Assembly (NCBI GenBank): GCA_964405435.1
Contig: CAYOOD010000014.1
Coordinates: 1 to 64,000, forward strand
Direction of reading: 5' to 3'
Source: DVEG01 sp964405435
GTDB lineage: Bacteria; Cyanobacteriota; Cyanobacteriia; Cyanobacteriales; Oscillatoriaceae
Length of the DNA stretch: 64,000 nucleotides
Below, one piece after another: positions 16,348 through 24,038 of this stretch. Both the position numbers and the translations under genes were made by a program. Numbering within the stretch: position 1 is the stretch's first letter; every line of letters starts with the position of its first letter. The notes under the pieces were generated by a model, which saw only the letters and a list, made by a program, of their open reading frames with translations, did not search any database and was not told where the DNA came from.

Positions 16348-19320
16348 ATGACGAAAGCCTTACCCGGAAAAAAAGGATTTTGGAGTCACGTTTGGGATGG
16401 AGTGAAAGCCGTATTTGCTCCCCACATCTACCAAGTTGATAGAGAAGCCGAAGCCTTCATTTACAACGCGGAATTAACCACCGAAACGTACAAGCAAATC
16501 GAAGCCAGCCGCCAACATCTCCGCAAAGAAGAATTAGCTTTGCAAGAATTGCAGCGGCAAGCGAATCTTGATTTTCAAGCAGAACAATGCGATTTAAACC
16601 GTTCTTTGCAGTCGGAATTGGCAAGGTTGACGCGCGATTTTCAAGCCAATGAAGGTTTGCTAACCCGCCAATTTCAAGCAGAGGAAAGGAATAAAATACG
16701 CGAACATCAAGAAAAACTCGCCCGCCTGAATGTGGAGATGCAATCGGAACTGGCACGGCTGAATCGCGAGTTTCAAGCCAATGAGGGCAAATTGAACCGC
16801 GAACACCAAGTGCAATTGGAAATATTCCGATCGAATCTTCAGAAATGGTGCGTGGAGCAGCAAAAAGAACTGCAACTGCAACTGAAAGCGATCGATGCCG
16901 AACTCGCCCGCGAACTGAGGATTTATGACAGGCAAACTGCTTTAGAAGTTATTCACGAGCAAAAACGCCAGAATAACTCGCCTATCTGGTTGATTGCTGA
17001 GGATATTCTCCACTCGAATCCCTATCAAACTCCCATTCCCCTGCGCGTTTTTCTCTCTCCTCCTACCCTGCGGTTCGATCGCTCCGGCGAGGGCAGCGAT
17101 GCCGCCAAAGGCTTTCCCGATATGGAAGAAAGTTTGGGAGCTTACCTGCAGCACTTCTTTGAACAGTATAACGGGCAATACCGCCCGATTGAGTTTCTTT
17201 CGGGAGCGTGGACGAGTAAATTTTTCCACAGTCAAGCTGCGGCTAAATCCATGTTTCGCGGGTTGAAAACTGAACCGACGCTCATTTTAGAATCGGCGGC
17301 TGAAGGCGATTTCTTCAATCTCCGTTTCGGTTACTGGGGCTTGAATTGGGCAACTTATCGCTACAAGTCAGCGATTACGATGCTGCCTTGGCGGGAGGTG
17401 CTTTTCGACTTTGCAAAAAACCGCGCGCTGCGGTGGAAAGAAAGGCGAGACGCGCACGTCGCGCAGGGTAAGGCAGTCGAAGATTTTGACAATCGCTATG
17501 GCATGGAAACTGTCAAGCGGTATCTGAGAAATCTGCAAATTGTCGAAAATGAGCGCTTGTGTTTGGAAGAGGGCGACGATCCCACCGAAATCGATCGCCC
17601 CTACAGCATCCATGAAAATGATTACAACCAATTGCGCCAGTTTATCGGCATCTGTCACTGTATCGTTGCGGGGCTGCTCGCCGACGAATACTTTTTAGTG
17701 CACGTTCCCCCGGAAGCCCGCAAGCCGCCCCTGCTGCCGCAACTCTTGCCTGACTTGCTGGAAGATTTGCCCGCAGAGGAACAGGAGAAGTTAGTCGAAA
17801 TTGTGGTAGGGTTTTGCGAAACGCTCTACACTGCGATCGCGCGAGATGAATCGGGCTGGATTCCTGAAATGCGCTTGGATTTAGCCGAAAGTCTCCTCAG
17901 CTTGCCGAGAAAACAGTGGACAGAAGCGCAAATCTTTGCATCCGCGAAAGCTTGGCTGTCACAGCGGAGCATGTCGGTGCCGGAAGAAAATCAGCAAGTA
18001 TTAGATGCGGTAGAGTCATCTCTGACTGCCGACGACGTGGAATATGCCGAAAGGCTGAATCGCTGTTTGGCGGCTGTGGGGAAAAATCGCCAGTTTAGCG
18101 TCGTTGACTGCTGTTACAATCGGGGCATTCAGCGCTGCCAAGAGAAAAAATATTCTGCCGCCCTTGTTGACTTTACCCAAGCCATTCAACTCAACCCCAA
18201 TTTAGCCAAAGCTTATTACAACCGAGGAATCGCTCATTTTAAATTGGGGCAGTATCGATCGACGATTGAAGATTGCACCCAAGTTTTGCAGCTCGCGCCC
18301 AAAAATGCCAGTGCTTATCACAATCGCGCCAATGCCTATTACAAGTTGGGCGAGTACGAACAAGCCATAGCCGATTACAACCAAGCCCTCAGCCTCAACC
18401 CGAATTTGCCGGGAGTCGCCCACAGCCGCGACGTGGCACAAGGCGTGTGGGAAGAGAAAAAGCGCCAGCAGCGAGAAGAAGCCGAACGCCGCCAAGCTGA
18501 AGAGGAAGCGAAAGGGCGAGAATTCCACTTTGAGATTGTCACAGTCAATGGCAGCGGGAAAGAAATTAATCGCCAACCGGGCAAAGCGCAGCAGAAAATG
18601 GCAGATTTGGGCGGCGGAGTAAACTTGGAGATGGTTTACATTCCCGGCGGCACCTTCCAGATGGGTTCTGCAGAGAATAGTTTGGAACAGCCCCAGCACT
18701 CAGTCAGCATCCCACCTTTCTTTCTGGGCAAATATCCCATTACTCAAGAACAGTGGCAAGCGGTGATGGGAAATAACCCTTCTAGTTTCAAAGGTGCCAA
18801 ACGCCCTGTAGAAAATGTCTCGTGGGATGATGCCGTCGCGTTTTGCCAGCGACTTTCCCAAAAAACCGGCAACACTTACCGCCTGCCCAGCGAGGCGGAG
18901 TGGGAATATGCCTGCCGCGCCGGAACGACAACGCCGTTTCATTTTGGCGAAACCATCACGCCGGATTTAGTCAACTATGACGGAAACAGTCCCTACGCGG
19001 GGGCATCCAAAGGACTTTACCGCAAGCAAACAACTGATGTAGGGACTTTTCCGCCCAATGCCTTTGGACTTTATGACATGCACGGGAATGTCTGGGAGTG
19101 GTGCCAGGATGTCTGGCACGGCAACTATAATGAAGCGCCCGGTGATGGCAGTGCTTGGGAGTCGGGCGGAGACAAAGAGTGCCGAGTGCAGCGTGGGGGT
19201 TCGTGGTACTACTTTGCGGTTAGATGCCGCAGTGCCTACCGCAACGGGGATTCTGAGGGCAGCAGGAGCAGTTACTGCGGTTTTCGCGTGGCGGTTGCGC
19301 GTCTGCTGCCGTCGTCCTAG
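16348..19320 (+). CDS. coiled-coil / unknown domain / TPR / FGE-sulfatase protein, candidate DGR target
   Basis: 990 residues. About 50-205: long coiled coil with a repeated pattern (ARLNREFQANEG, ARLTRDFQANEG). About 210-580: a globular region I do not recognise (PIWLIAEDILHSNPYQTPIP, RFGYWGLNWATYRYKSAI). About 590-690: three TPRs (AYYNRGIAHFKLGQY). About 695-750: charged helix and linker. About 755-985: formylglycine-generating-enzyme/SUMF1 fold with MVYIPGGTFQMGS, RPVENVSWDDAVAFC, YRLPSEAEWEYACRAGT and LYDMHGNVWEWC. The end (RGGSWYYFAVRCRSAYRN ... YCGFRVA) has the form of a DGR variable region. The first of the two FGE active-site cysteines appears replaced by Tyr, so a binding role on a C-type-lectin fold is more likely than catalysis. 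It follows the Uma2 cassette and precedes a toxin-antitoxin pair. Confidence 0.85.
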   Translation: MTKALPGKKGFWSHVWDGVKAVFAPHIYQVDREAEAFIYNAELTTETYKQIEASRQHLRKEELALQELQRQANLDFQAEQCDLNRSLQSELARLTRDFQANEGLLTRQFQAEERNKIREHQEKLARLNVEMQSELARLNREFQANEGKLNREHQVQLEIFRSNLQKWCVEQQKELQLQLKAIDAELARELRIYDRQTALEVIHEQKRQNNSPIWLIAEDILHSNPYQTPIPLRVFLSPPTLRFDRSGEGSDAAKGFPDMEESLGAYLQHFFEQYNGQYRPIEFLSGAWTSKFFHSQAAAKSMFRGLKTEPTLILESAAEGDFFNLRFGYWGLNWATYRYKSAITMLPWREVLFDFAKNRALRWKERRDAHVAQGKAVEDFDNRYGMETVKRYLRNLQIVENERLCLEEGDDPTEIDRPYSIHENDYNQLRQFIGICHCIVAGLLADEYFLVHVPPEARKPPLLPQLLPDLLEDLPAEEQEKLVEIVVGFCETLYTAIARDESGWIPEMRLDLAESLLSLPRKQWTEAQIFASAKAWLSQRSMSVPEENQQVLDAVESSLTADDVEYAERLNRCLAAVGKNRQFSVVDCCYNRGIQRCQEKKYSAALVDFTQAIQLNPNLAKAYYNRGIAHFKLGQYRSTIEDCTQVLQLAPKNASAYHNRANAYYKLGEYEQAIADYNQALSLNPNLPGVAHSRDVAQGVWEEKKRQQREEAERRQAEEEAKGREFHFEIVTVNGSGKEINRQPGKAQQKMADLGGGVNLEMVYIPGGTFQMGSAENSLEQPQHSVSIPPFFLGKYPITQEQWQAVMGNNPSSFKGAKRPVENVSWDDAVAFCQRLSQKTGNTYRLPSEAEWEYACRAGTTTPFHFGETITPDLVNYDGNSPYAGASKGLYRKQTTDVGTFPPNAFGLYDMHGNVWEWCQDVWHGNYNEAPGDGSAWESGGDKECRVQRGGSWYYFAVRCRSAYRNGDSEGSRSSYCGFRVAVARLLPSS
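19192..19290 (+). other. candidate DGR variable region
   Basis: Codes residues 949-982. Invariant-looking anchors (RGGSW, CRSA, R, GFRVA) alternate with codons such as TAC, TTT, GTT, GAT, AGC, AGT and GGC, all reachable from AAC or AAT by changing only adenines, as expected after adenine mutagenesis of a template repeat. No template repeat or reverse transcriptase gene is in the window. Confidence 0.5.
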
Positions 19321-19374
19321 TTGCTTTGGCGATCGCTCTTCGATATCGGAACTAGAGCTTTTCCAGAAACCCAG

Positions 19375-19438
19375 CCCCTACAGGCGTGGGTTTAAACCCA
19401 CGCCTGTAGGGGCGCTTCGCGAAGCGCCCCTACAGGCG
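19375..19438. repeat. two overlapping 38-bp perfect palindromes
   Basis: 19375-19412 and 19401-19438 are each perfect palindromes and share the 12-base arm CGCCTGTAGGGG, so the arm can pair either way. They lie 55 bp after the FGE gene and before the convergent toxin gene, and may end transcription from either side. Confidence 0.85.
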
Positions 19439-19506
19439 TATTCACAGGCATCGGGATGCTCCCAAAAGCAATTGCGTAAGTAACTCATTACACAATTACT
19501 TTTGCG

Positions 19507-19812
19507 TCAGTCGTCATCTGTACTCTCGAATAGGGATTCTAAATCCCGGTATCCACTGGCAACGCGAACGACGGTGATGCCATCCGCACTGGGGTAATAA
19601 AAAATGATGTAATCATCAACAATGAACCCCCGCAAGCCCGGAGAGAGCCTCTCGTATTTTTTCCCCATATTGGGGAACCCTGCGACAAGTTTACATTTTT
19701 CGCGAATAGCATCAAACAGCCTCATAGCTGCATTGGGGTTGCCGCGAGCCACATATTCGCAAATGTCGTCTAAGTCTCGAACGGCGTCGTCGGAAAAAGA
19801 GTAAGTGCTCAC
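19507..19812 (-). CDS. RelE/ParE-type toxin
   Basis: 101 residues, GTG start at 19812. ParE-like features: N-terminal FSDDAVRDLDDICEYVA helix, GFPNMGKKYERLSPGLRGF, the beta-strand FIVDDYIIFYYP and the closing VVRVASGYRDLESLF. Family toxins either poison gyrase (ParE) or cut mRNA on the ribosome (RelE); the sequence favours ParE but does not settle it. Its start overlaps the antitoxin stop by four bases (GTGA), so the two are translationally coupled in antitoxin-toxin order. Confidence 0.88.
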   Translation of the reverse strand: MSTYSFSDDAVRDLDDICEYVARGNPNAAMRLFDAIREKCKLVAGFPNMGKKYERLSPGLRGFIVDDYIIFYYPSADGITVVRVASGYRDLESLFESTDDD

Positions 19813-20075
19813 GGCTGCTCCTGAGATATCGAGCGAATTTTTTCCCGCAACCTGTCAAAGACAACCTCTCCTTCAGTGACTTGTCCTCTGGCGATTTGCT
19901 CGGTGCCGCTGGCAATCTTTTGGCGCAGTTCTTCGACCCGCTTTTCATCTTCTAGGCTCTGGCGTTCTAACAATTTTAGGGCTTCTCGAATCACGTCGTC
20001 AGCGTTCGAGTATCTGCCTTTTGTCAGTTGCTTTTGGATGAATTGTTCCTGTTCTTGTGGCAGCGATATATACAT
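19809..20075 (-). CDS. ParD-like ribbon-helix-helix antitoxin
   Basis: 88 residues from ATG 20075 (MYISLPQEQEQFIQ); an upstream ATG at 20102 would add 9 residues, and a GAGGAG site lies between the two, about 11 bases before 20075. The N-terminal half fits the ParD/CopG fold: a beta strand, then QFIQKQLTKGRYSNADDVIREALKLLE. The C-terminal half is charged helix that would wrap the toxin. It binds the ParE-type toxin encoded just downstream and probably represses its own promoter. Confidence 0.87.
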   Translation of the reverse strand: MYISLPQEQEQFIQKQLTKGRYSNADDVIREALKLLERQSLEDEKRVEELRQKIASGTEQIARGQVTEGEVVFDRLREKIRSISQEQP

Positions 20076-20480
20076 ATTTCTTTTCTCCTCTTTTCCAAGC
20101 ATATTTGCTAAGAGTTCCGAACTTTCTAGTTGGTGCTGTTATCGGTTGTCATCGGAAATGAGCAGGGTATGACGATACGCCGAATTGCTTCCCCCGTCAG
20201 GCGATCGCTGTAATTGACGCGATCGAGACAAGAGAAACCGCGATCGCCTGCCTCGGAGCAGTTGTTCTACTAAAGAATGGGGGACGAAACCCTCGCGGAG
20301 TGCGATCCCGCCTCTGGCTTGAGTTGGGGTATCCATGCTAGGGTAATATATCTAGCCTTTTCGCACTCTAGCATAGCATATTGGCCACGCTCTCGTCAGT
20401 GAAGGGGCCTGCGATCGCTCTTTTTCTCCCTTACCCCGCCCGACTCGCCGATAAATCTACTATAACAATCTCATTCAACC
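20076..20480. other. intergenic, no gene seen
   Basis: Contains several HIP1 sites and presumably the promoters of the divergent antitoxin and acyltransferase genes. A 65-codon open frame on the minus strand (20139-20336) has no recognisable product. Confidence 0.4.
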
Positions 20481-21869
20481 ATGCCCGCTACCATTACTCA
20501 AGCTCAACCCGCTTTAGAATTTATTCCCCCCGCTTTCAACCCCCTACTGTGGAAAGTTTGCCAGCAGGGCTTGCCGATGTGGCTGAAATTCCGCACCACG
20601 ATTACGGACATTCAAGCAGATAACGTCGATCGCTTGGTGGAACTCTACCGCCAATTTCAAGAAGGAAAAATTCGCTTTTTGATGGCGTTTCGCCATCCCA
20701 ATACTGACGATCCCTACTGTCTGGGGGATTTGGTTTGGCGTCAGTTGCCGCGCGTCGCAAAACAGCAGGGTATTTCCCTGCAATCTCCGACGCACTTTCA
20801 CCCGATTTACGATCGCGGCATTCCCCTTTGGGCGGGCGATCGCGTTGGCTGGCTCTATTCCCAACTCGGCGGCACTCCCATCGTGCGGGGCAAAGTCGAT
20901 CGCGTCGGGTTGCGATCGGCTCGCGAATTATTTTCTACCGGGCGCTTTCCCCTCGCCGCCGCTCCCGAAGGCGCAACCAACGGGCACAATGAAATTGTCA
21001 GCCCCCTCGAACCCGGTATTTCTCAACTGGCTTTCTGGTGCGTCGAGGATTTGCTCAAAGAAGGACGCTCCGAACAGGTTCTCGTCGTGCCGATGGGCAT
21101 TCAGTATTATTATGTCGAGGAGCCTTGGGAAGCTGTTGAAAACCTCTTGACTCAGTTAGAAGCCGATAGCGGGCTGCCGCCTTTAGAGCAGGAAACGCCC
21201 GAATTAACCAATCTAACGGAAGAATCGAAACGCAAAGTCTATCACTCTCTCTACCGCCGCTTGATTCGATTGGGCGGGCACGTTCTCGTCGTGATGGAGG
21301 AATTTTACACCCAATTCTATCACCAAAAGTTCCCCCCAACCCCCGATGGTGCAGATTTGGCGACGCGACTTTCGGCGCTGTTAGATGTCGCTTTGCGCGT
21401 AGCCGAAGAATATTTTGACTTGCAGCCCAAGGGCTCGGTGATCGATCGCTGCAGGCGCTTGGAGCAAGCAGGCTGGGAGCGAATTTATCGAGAAGATATC
21501 AAAGATATTGAGGCACTTTCTCCCCTAGAGCGCGGGCTGGCGGATCGGATTGCAGAAGAGGCGAGTTTGCGCATGTGGCACATGCGGTTAGTAGAGAGCT
21601 TTGTGGCTGTGACTGGTCGCTATGTTCAGGAAAAACAGACTGTGGAGCGATTCGCCGAGACGACGCTGCTGCTGTCAGACGTGATGACGCGCATTAAGGG
21701 GGGCAATCCCTTTGGACGTCCGAAACTGGGCAAGCAGCGGGTGCAGATGACAGTCGGGGAGCCGATTTCGGTTAGCGATCGCTGGAATGCTTATAAAAGC
21801 AGCCGCCGCTCTGCTGTTGCCACTTTGACGAAAGATTTACAAACGTCTCTCCAAAGTATGATTCGCTAG
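20481..21869 (+). CDS. 1-acylglycerol-3-phosphate acyltransferase-like protein (PlsC family)
   Basis: 462 residues, longer than a plain PlsC (about 240). The acyltransferase core is in the first half: the HxxxxD motif as AFRHPNTDD near residue 72, a glycerophosphate-binding stretch near residues 115-145 (GWLYSQLGGTPIVRGKVD), PEGATNGHNE near 160 and LVVPMGIQYYY near 205. The second half is a helical extension without clear motifs (LEQAGWERIYREDIKDIE). Probably an acyl-ACP dependent membrane-lipid acyltransferase or a relative; substrate not shown by the sequence. Single gene. Confidence 0.8.
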   Translation: MPATITQAQPALEFIPPAFNPLLWKVCQQGLPMWLKFRTTITDIQADNVDRLVELYRQFQEGKIRFLMAFRHPNTDDPYCLGDLVWRQLPRVAKQQGISLQSPTHFHPIYDRGIPLWAGDRVGWLYSQLGGTPIVRGKVDRVGLRSARELFSTGRFPLAAAPEGATNGHNEIVSPLEPGISQLAFWCVEDLLKEGRSEQVLVVPMGIQYYYVEEPWEAVENLLTQLEADSGLPPLEQETPELTNLTEESKRKVYHSLYRRLIRLGGHVLVVMEEFYTQFYHQKFPPTPDGADLATRLSALLDVALRVAEEYFDLQPKGSVIDRCRRLEQAGWERIYREDIKDIEALSPLERGLADRIAEEASLRMWHMRLVESFVAVTGRYVQEKQTVERFAETTLLLSDVMTRIKGGNPFGRPKLGKQRVQMTVGEPISVSDRWNAYKSSRRSAVATLTKDLQTSLQSMIR

Positions 21870-22286
21870 TTCCCCAGTCGGGTAAAATAAATCTAAACTT
21901 CTCAGCTCAGAAAAACCCGGTTTTTGACAGAACCCGGTTTTTTTCTCGGATCTGGTGAGGACGTCCGCAAGCGATCGCCTTAAGGGTGGGGGCTGCTCGT
22001 GCCTTCACCGCTGCCTCGCCAACAGGAGCTTCTCGATGTCTGTAAGGGCTTGCGAAGAAAGCGTCGATAATCTGTCAGTTGGCAGCAGACTCTTACGCGC
22101 TTTCTTCGCAAGCCCCTACAAAAGTTGGAGGGGGAGCATCCCGTTTTTGTAAAAACACCGTTTTTCAGAAGTGGGAGCGTCTCGCTCCCGATCGATCCAA
22201 GAGCGAACGAGACGTTCGCACTCCAAAAATGGGATGCTCCCAGTTGGAGGCTCTCCTCGCCAATTCGCTTTCGTGACAGCCTGCTG
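21870..22286. other. intergenic with two long inverted repeats
   Basis: No gene seen. A T-rich repeat of AACCCGGTTTTT follows the acyltransferase gene (about 21913-21945). Inverted repeat A: 22042-22063 with 22098-22119, 22-bp arms, one mismatch. Inverted repeat B: 22132-22148 with 22225-22241, 17-bp arms (GGGAGCATCCCGTTTTT), one mismatch, ending 46 bp before the kinase start. Confidence 0.65.
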
Positions 22287-23810
22287 ATGGATTCTAAACT
22301 CATTCGCCTTCTTGTTGTAGAAGACAGCCGCACCGACGCGATAATGATAGAAGAGTTGCTCTCGGGAGCAAAAACAGTTCACTTCGAGCTGGTTTCGGTG
22401 AATCGACTCAGCAGCGCGATCGGACAGTTAGAGCAAAGCTACTTTGACATTATTTTACTCGATCTCTCCCTGCCAGACACTCGCGGACTGGATACGCTGA
22501 TCCAGGTGCAAAACCATGCCCCGACAGTGCCGATTGTCGTGCTGACTGCTTTGAATAATGAAGAATTAGCGGTTGAAGCTATTCGCAAAGGCGCGCAGGA
22601 TTATCTCGTCAAAGGGCAGATAGACAGTCAACTGCTCGTCCGCGCCATTCGCTACGCGATCGAACGCAAGTCTACTTTAGAAGCGCTCAGAGACAGCGAA
22701 GAACGCTTCCGATTGCTGGTAGATTCGGGAAAAGATTATGCGATTTTTACCCTCTCTCCCAACGGGACTGTCATCAATTGGAATCAGGGAGCCGAACGCA
22801 TGACGGGATATCGAGCTGATGAAATCGTCGGCGAAAATTTCCGCTGTTTTTACCTGCCGGGAGATATGGAAGCGAACAAGCCGGAAAGACAGTTGCACAT
22901 AGCCGCGAGTGAAGGGCAGCTTCAAGAGGAAAATTGGCGGTGGCGCAAAGACGGTTCGCAGTTTTGGGCTGCTGTCACCCTCACCGCTCTGCGCGATGAA
23001 AGCGGACAGTTGCGCGGCTTTGCGAAATTTATGCACGATCGGAGCGATCGCCAGCGCTCCGAGGCAGAAATTCGCAAGCTGCACGACGATTTGAAGCGTC
23101 GCGCTTTAGAACTGGAAGTCGCGAATAAAGAACTAGAAGCTTTCAACTATTCCGTCTCTCACGACTTGCGAAACCCCCTGTCAATTATCGACGGCTTTAG
23201 CTGGGTACTGCAGCAAAAATACGCAGACAAAATAGACGAAAAAGGTCAGCATTACATGCAGCTTATGCGCGGAGCTTGCAAGCGAATGGGGCACCTGATC
23301 GAAGATTTACTGCATCTGGCAAGCGTCACAAAAAGAGAGATGAAAGTAGAAAAAGTAGACTTGAGCGCCCTCGTGCAAAAAATTATCGCGCAGTTTCAGC
23401 AAGCAGAACCGCAGCGTCATATCGAGTTGCACGTCGTCCGAGGTGCCGTGACGTTTGGGGACGAACGTTTGTTGCAAATCGCCCTAGAAAACCTGCTGGG
23501 CAATGCCTGGAAATACACGCGAAAAAAACAACTCGCACGCATAGAATTTGGCGTTTTGTCGTCTGTCGATTCGCCGTCTCCTGTCTTCTTCGTGCGCGAC
23601 AACGGAGCCGGCTTTTCTATGGCAGATGCCGAAAAATTATTTGTTGCTTTCCATCGCCTGCACGGGCAAAGTGAATTTGAAGGCACCGGGGTTGGTTTGG
23701 CGACGGTACAGCGCATTATCCACCGACACGGGGGTGAAATTTGGGCATCGGCAGCAGTCGATCGCGGCGCTAGTTTCTATTTTACCATCAAGTGCAAAAA
23801 AATGCGGTAA
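22287..23810 (+). CDS. REC-PAS-histidine kinase
   Basis: 507 residues from ATG 22287 (MDSKLIRLLVVEDS); the frame is open further upstream but there encodes inverted repeat B. Residues 5-125: receiver domain with the acidic pair VVED and phospho-acceptor Asp near 59 in ILLDLSLPD. About 135-260: PAS domain (RLLVDSGKDYAIFTL, WNQGAERMTGY). About 275-350: dimerisation domain with phospho-His 292 in FNYSVSHDLRNPL, the phytochrome-kinase type. About 390-505: HATPase with NLLGNAWKYT, DNGAGFSM and GTGVGLATV. No membrane segment, so it is a soluble kinase that is itself switched by phosphorylation of its N-terminal receiver. No partner regulator nearby. Confidence 0.9.
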   Translation: MDSKLIRLLVVEDSRTDAIMIEELLSGAKTVHFELVSVNRLSSAIGQLEQSYFDIILLDLSLPDTRGLDTLIQVQNHAPTVPIVVLTALNNEELAVEAIRKGAQDYLVKGQIDSQLLVRAIRYAIERKSTLEALRDSEERFRLLVDSGKDYAIFTLSPNGTVINWNQGAERMTGYRADEIVGENFRCFYLPGDMEANKPERQLHIAASEGQLQEENWRWRKDGSQFWAAVTLTALRDESGQLRGFAKFMHDRSDRQRSEAEIRKLHDDLKRRALELEVANKELEAFNYSVSHDLRNPLSIIDGFSWVLQQKYADKIDEKGQHYMQLMRGACKRMGHLIEDLLHLASVTKREMKVEKVDLSALVQKIIAQFQQAEPQRHIELHVVRGAVTFGDERLLQIALENLLGNAWKYTRKKQLARIEFGVLSSVDSPSPVFFVRDNGAGFSMADAEKLFVAFHRLHGQSEFEGTGVGLATVQRIIHRHGGEIWASAAVDRGASFYFTIKCKKMR

Positions 23811-23868
23811 TGGGGCATTGCGCATGGGGCATTGCGCATCGGGCATCGGGCATGGGGCATGGGGTATG

Positions 23869-24001
23869 GGGCTTATGGCATAGTGAATAATAATGAATAG
23901 AAATTAACCAATCCCCAATTCCCAATTCCCAATTCCCAATTCCCAATTAACCGATTCCCAATTCCCAATTCCCAATTCCCAATTCACAATGCCATAAGCC
24001 C
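23869..24001. repeat. CCCAATT heptamer arrays inside a 17-bp inverted repeat
   Basis: GGGCTTATGGCATAGTG (23869-23885) and CACAATGCCATAAGCCC (23985-24001) are inverted with one mismatch. Between them are runs of CCCAATT heptamers, an STRR-type repeat, and they continue to about 24037. To the left, 23811-23868 is built from GGGGCAT/GGGCATC units. Confidence 0.8.
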
Positions 24002-24038
24002 AATTCCCAATGCCCAATTCCCAATTCCCAATTCCCAA

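Noticed and set aside
16348..19320. Reading the FGE domain as an active formylglycine-generating enzyme
   Set aside because: Only the second of the two expected active-site cysteines is found; the position five residues earlier is Tyr, and no sulfatase gene is nearby.
23905..24037. CCCAATT arrays considered as a CRISPR or iteron origin
   Set aside because: No spacers, no replication gene or DnaA boxes nearby.
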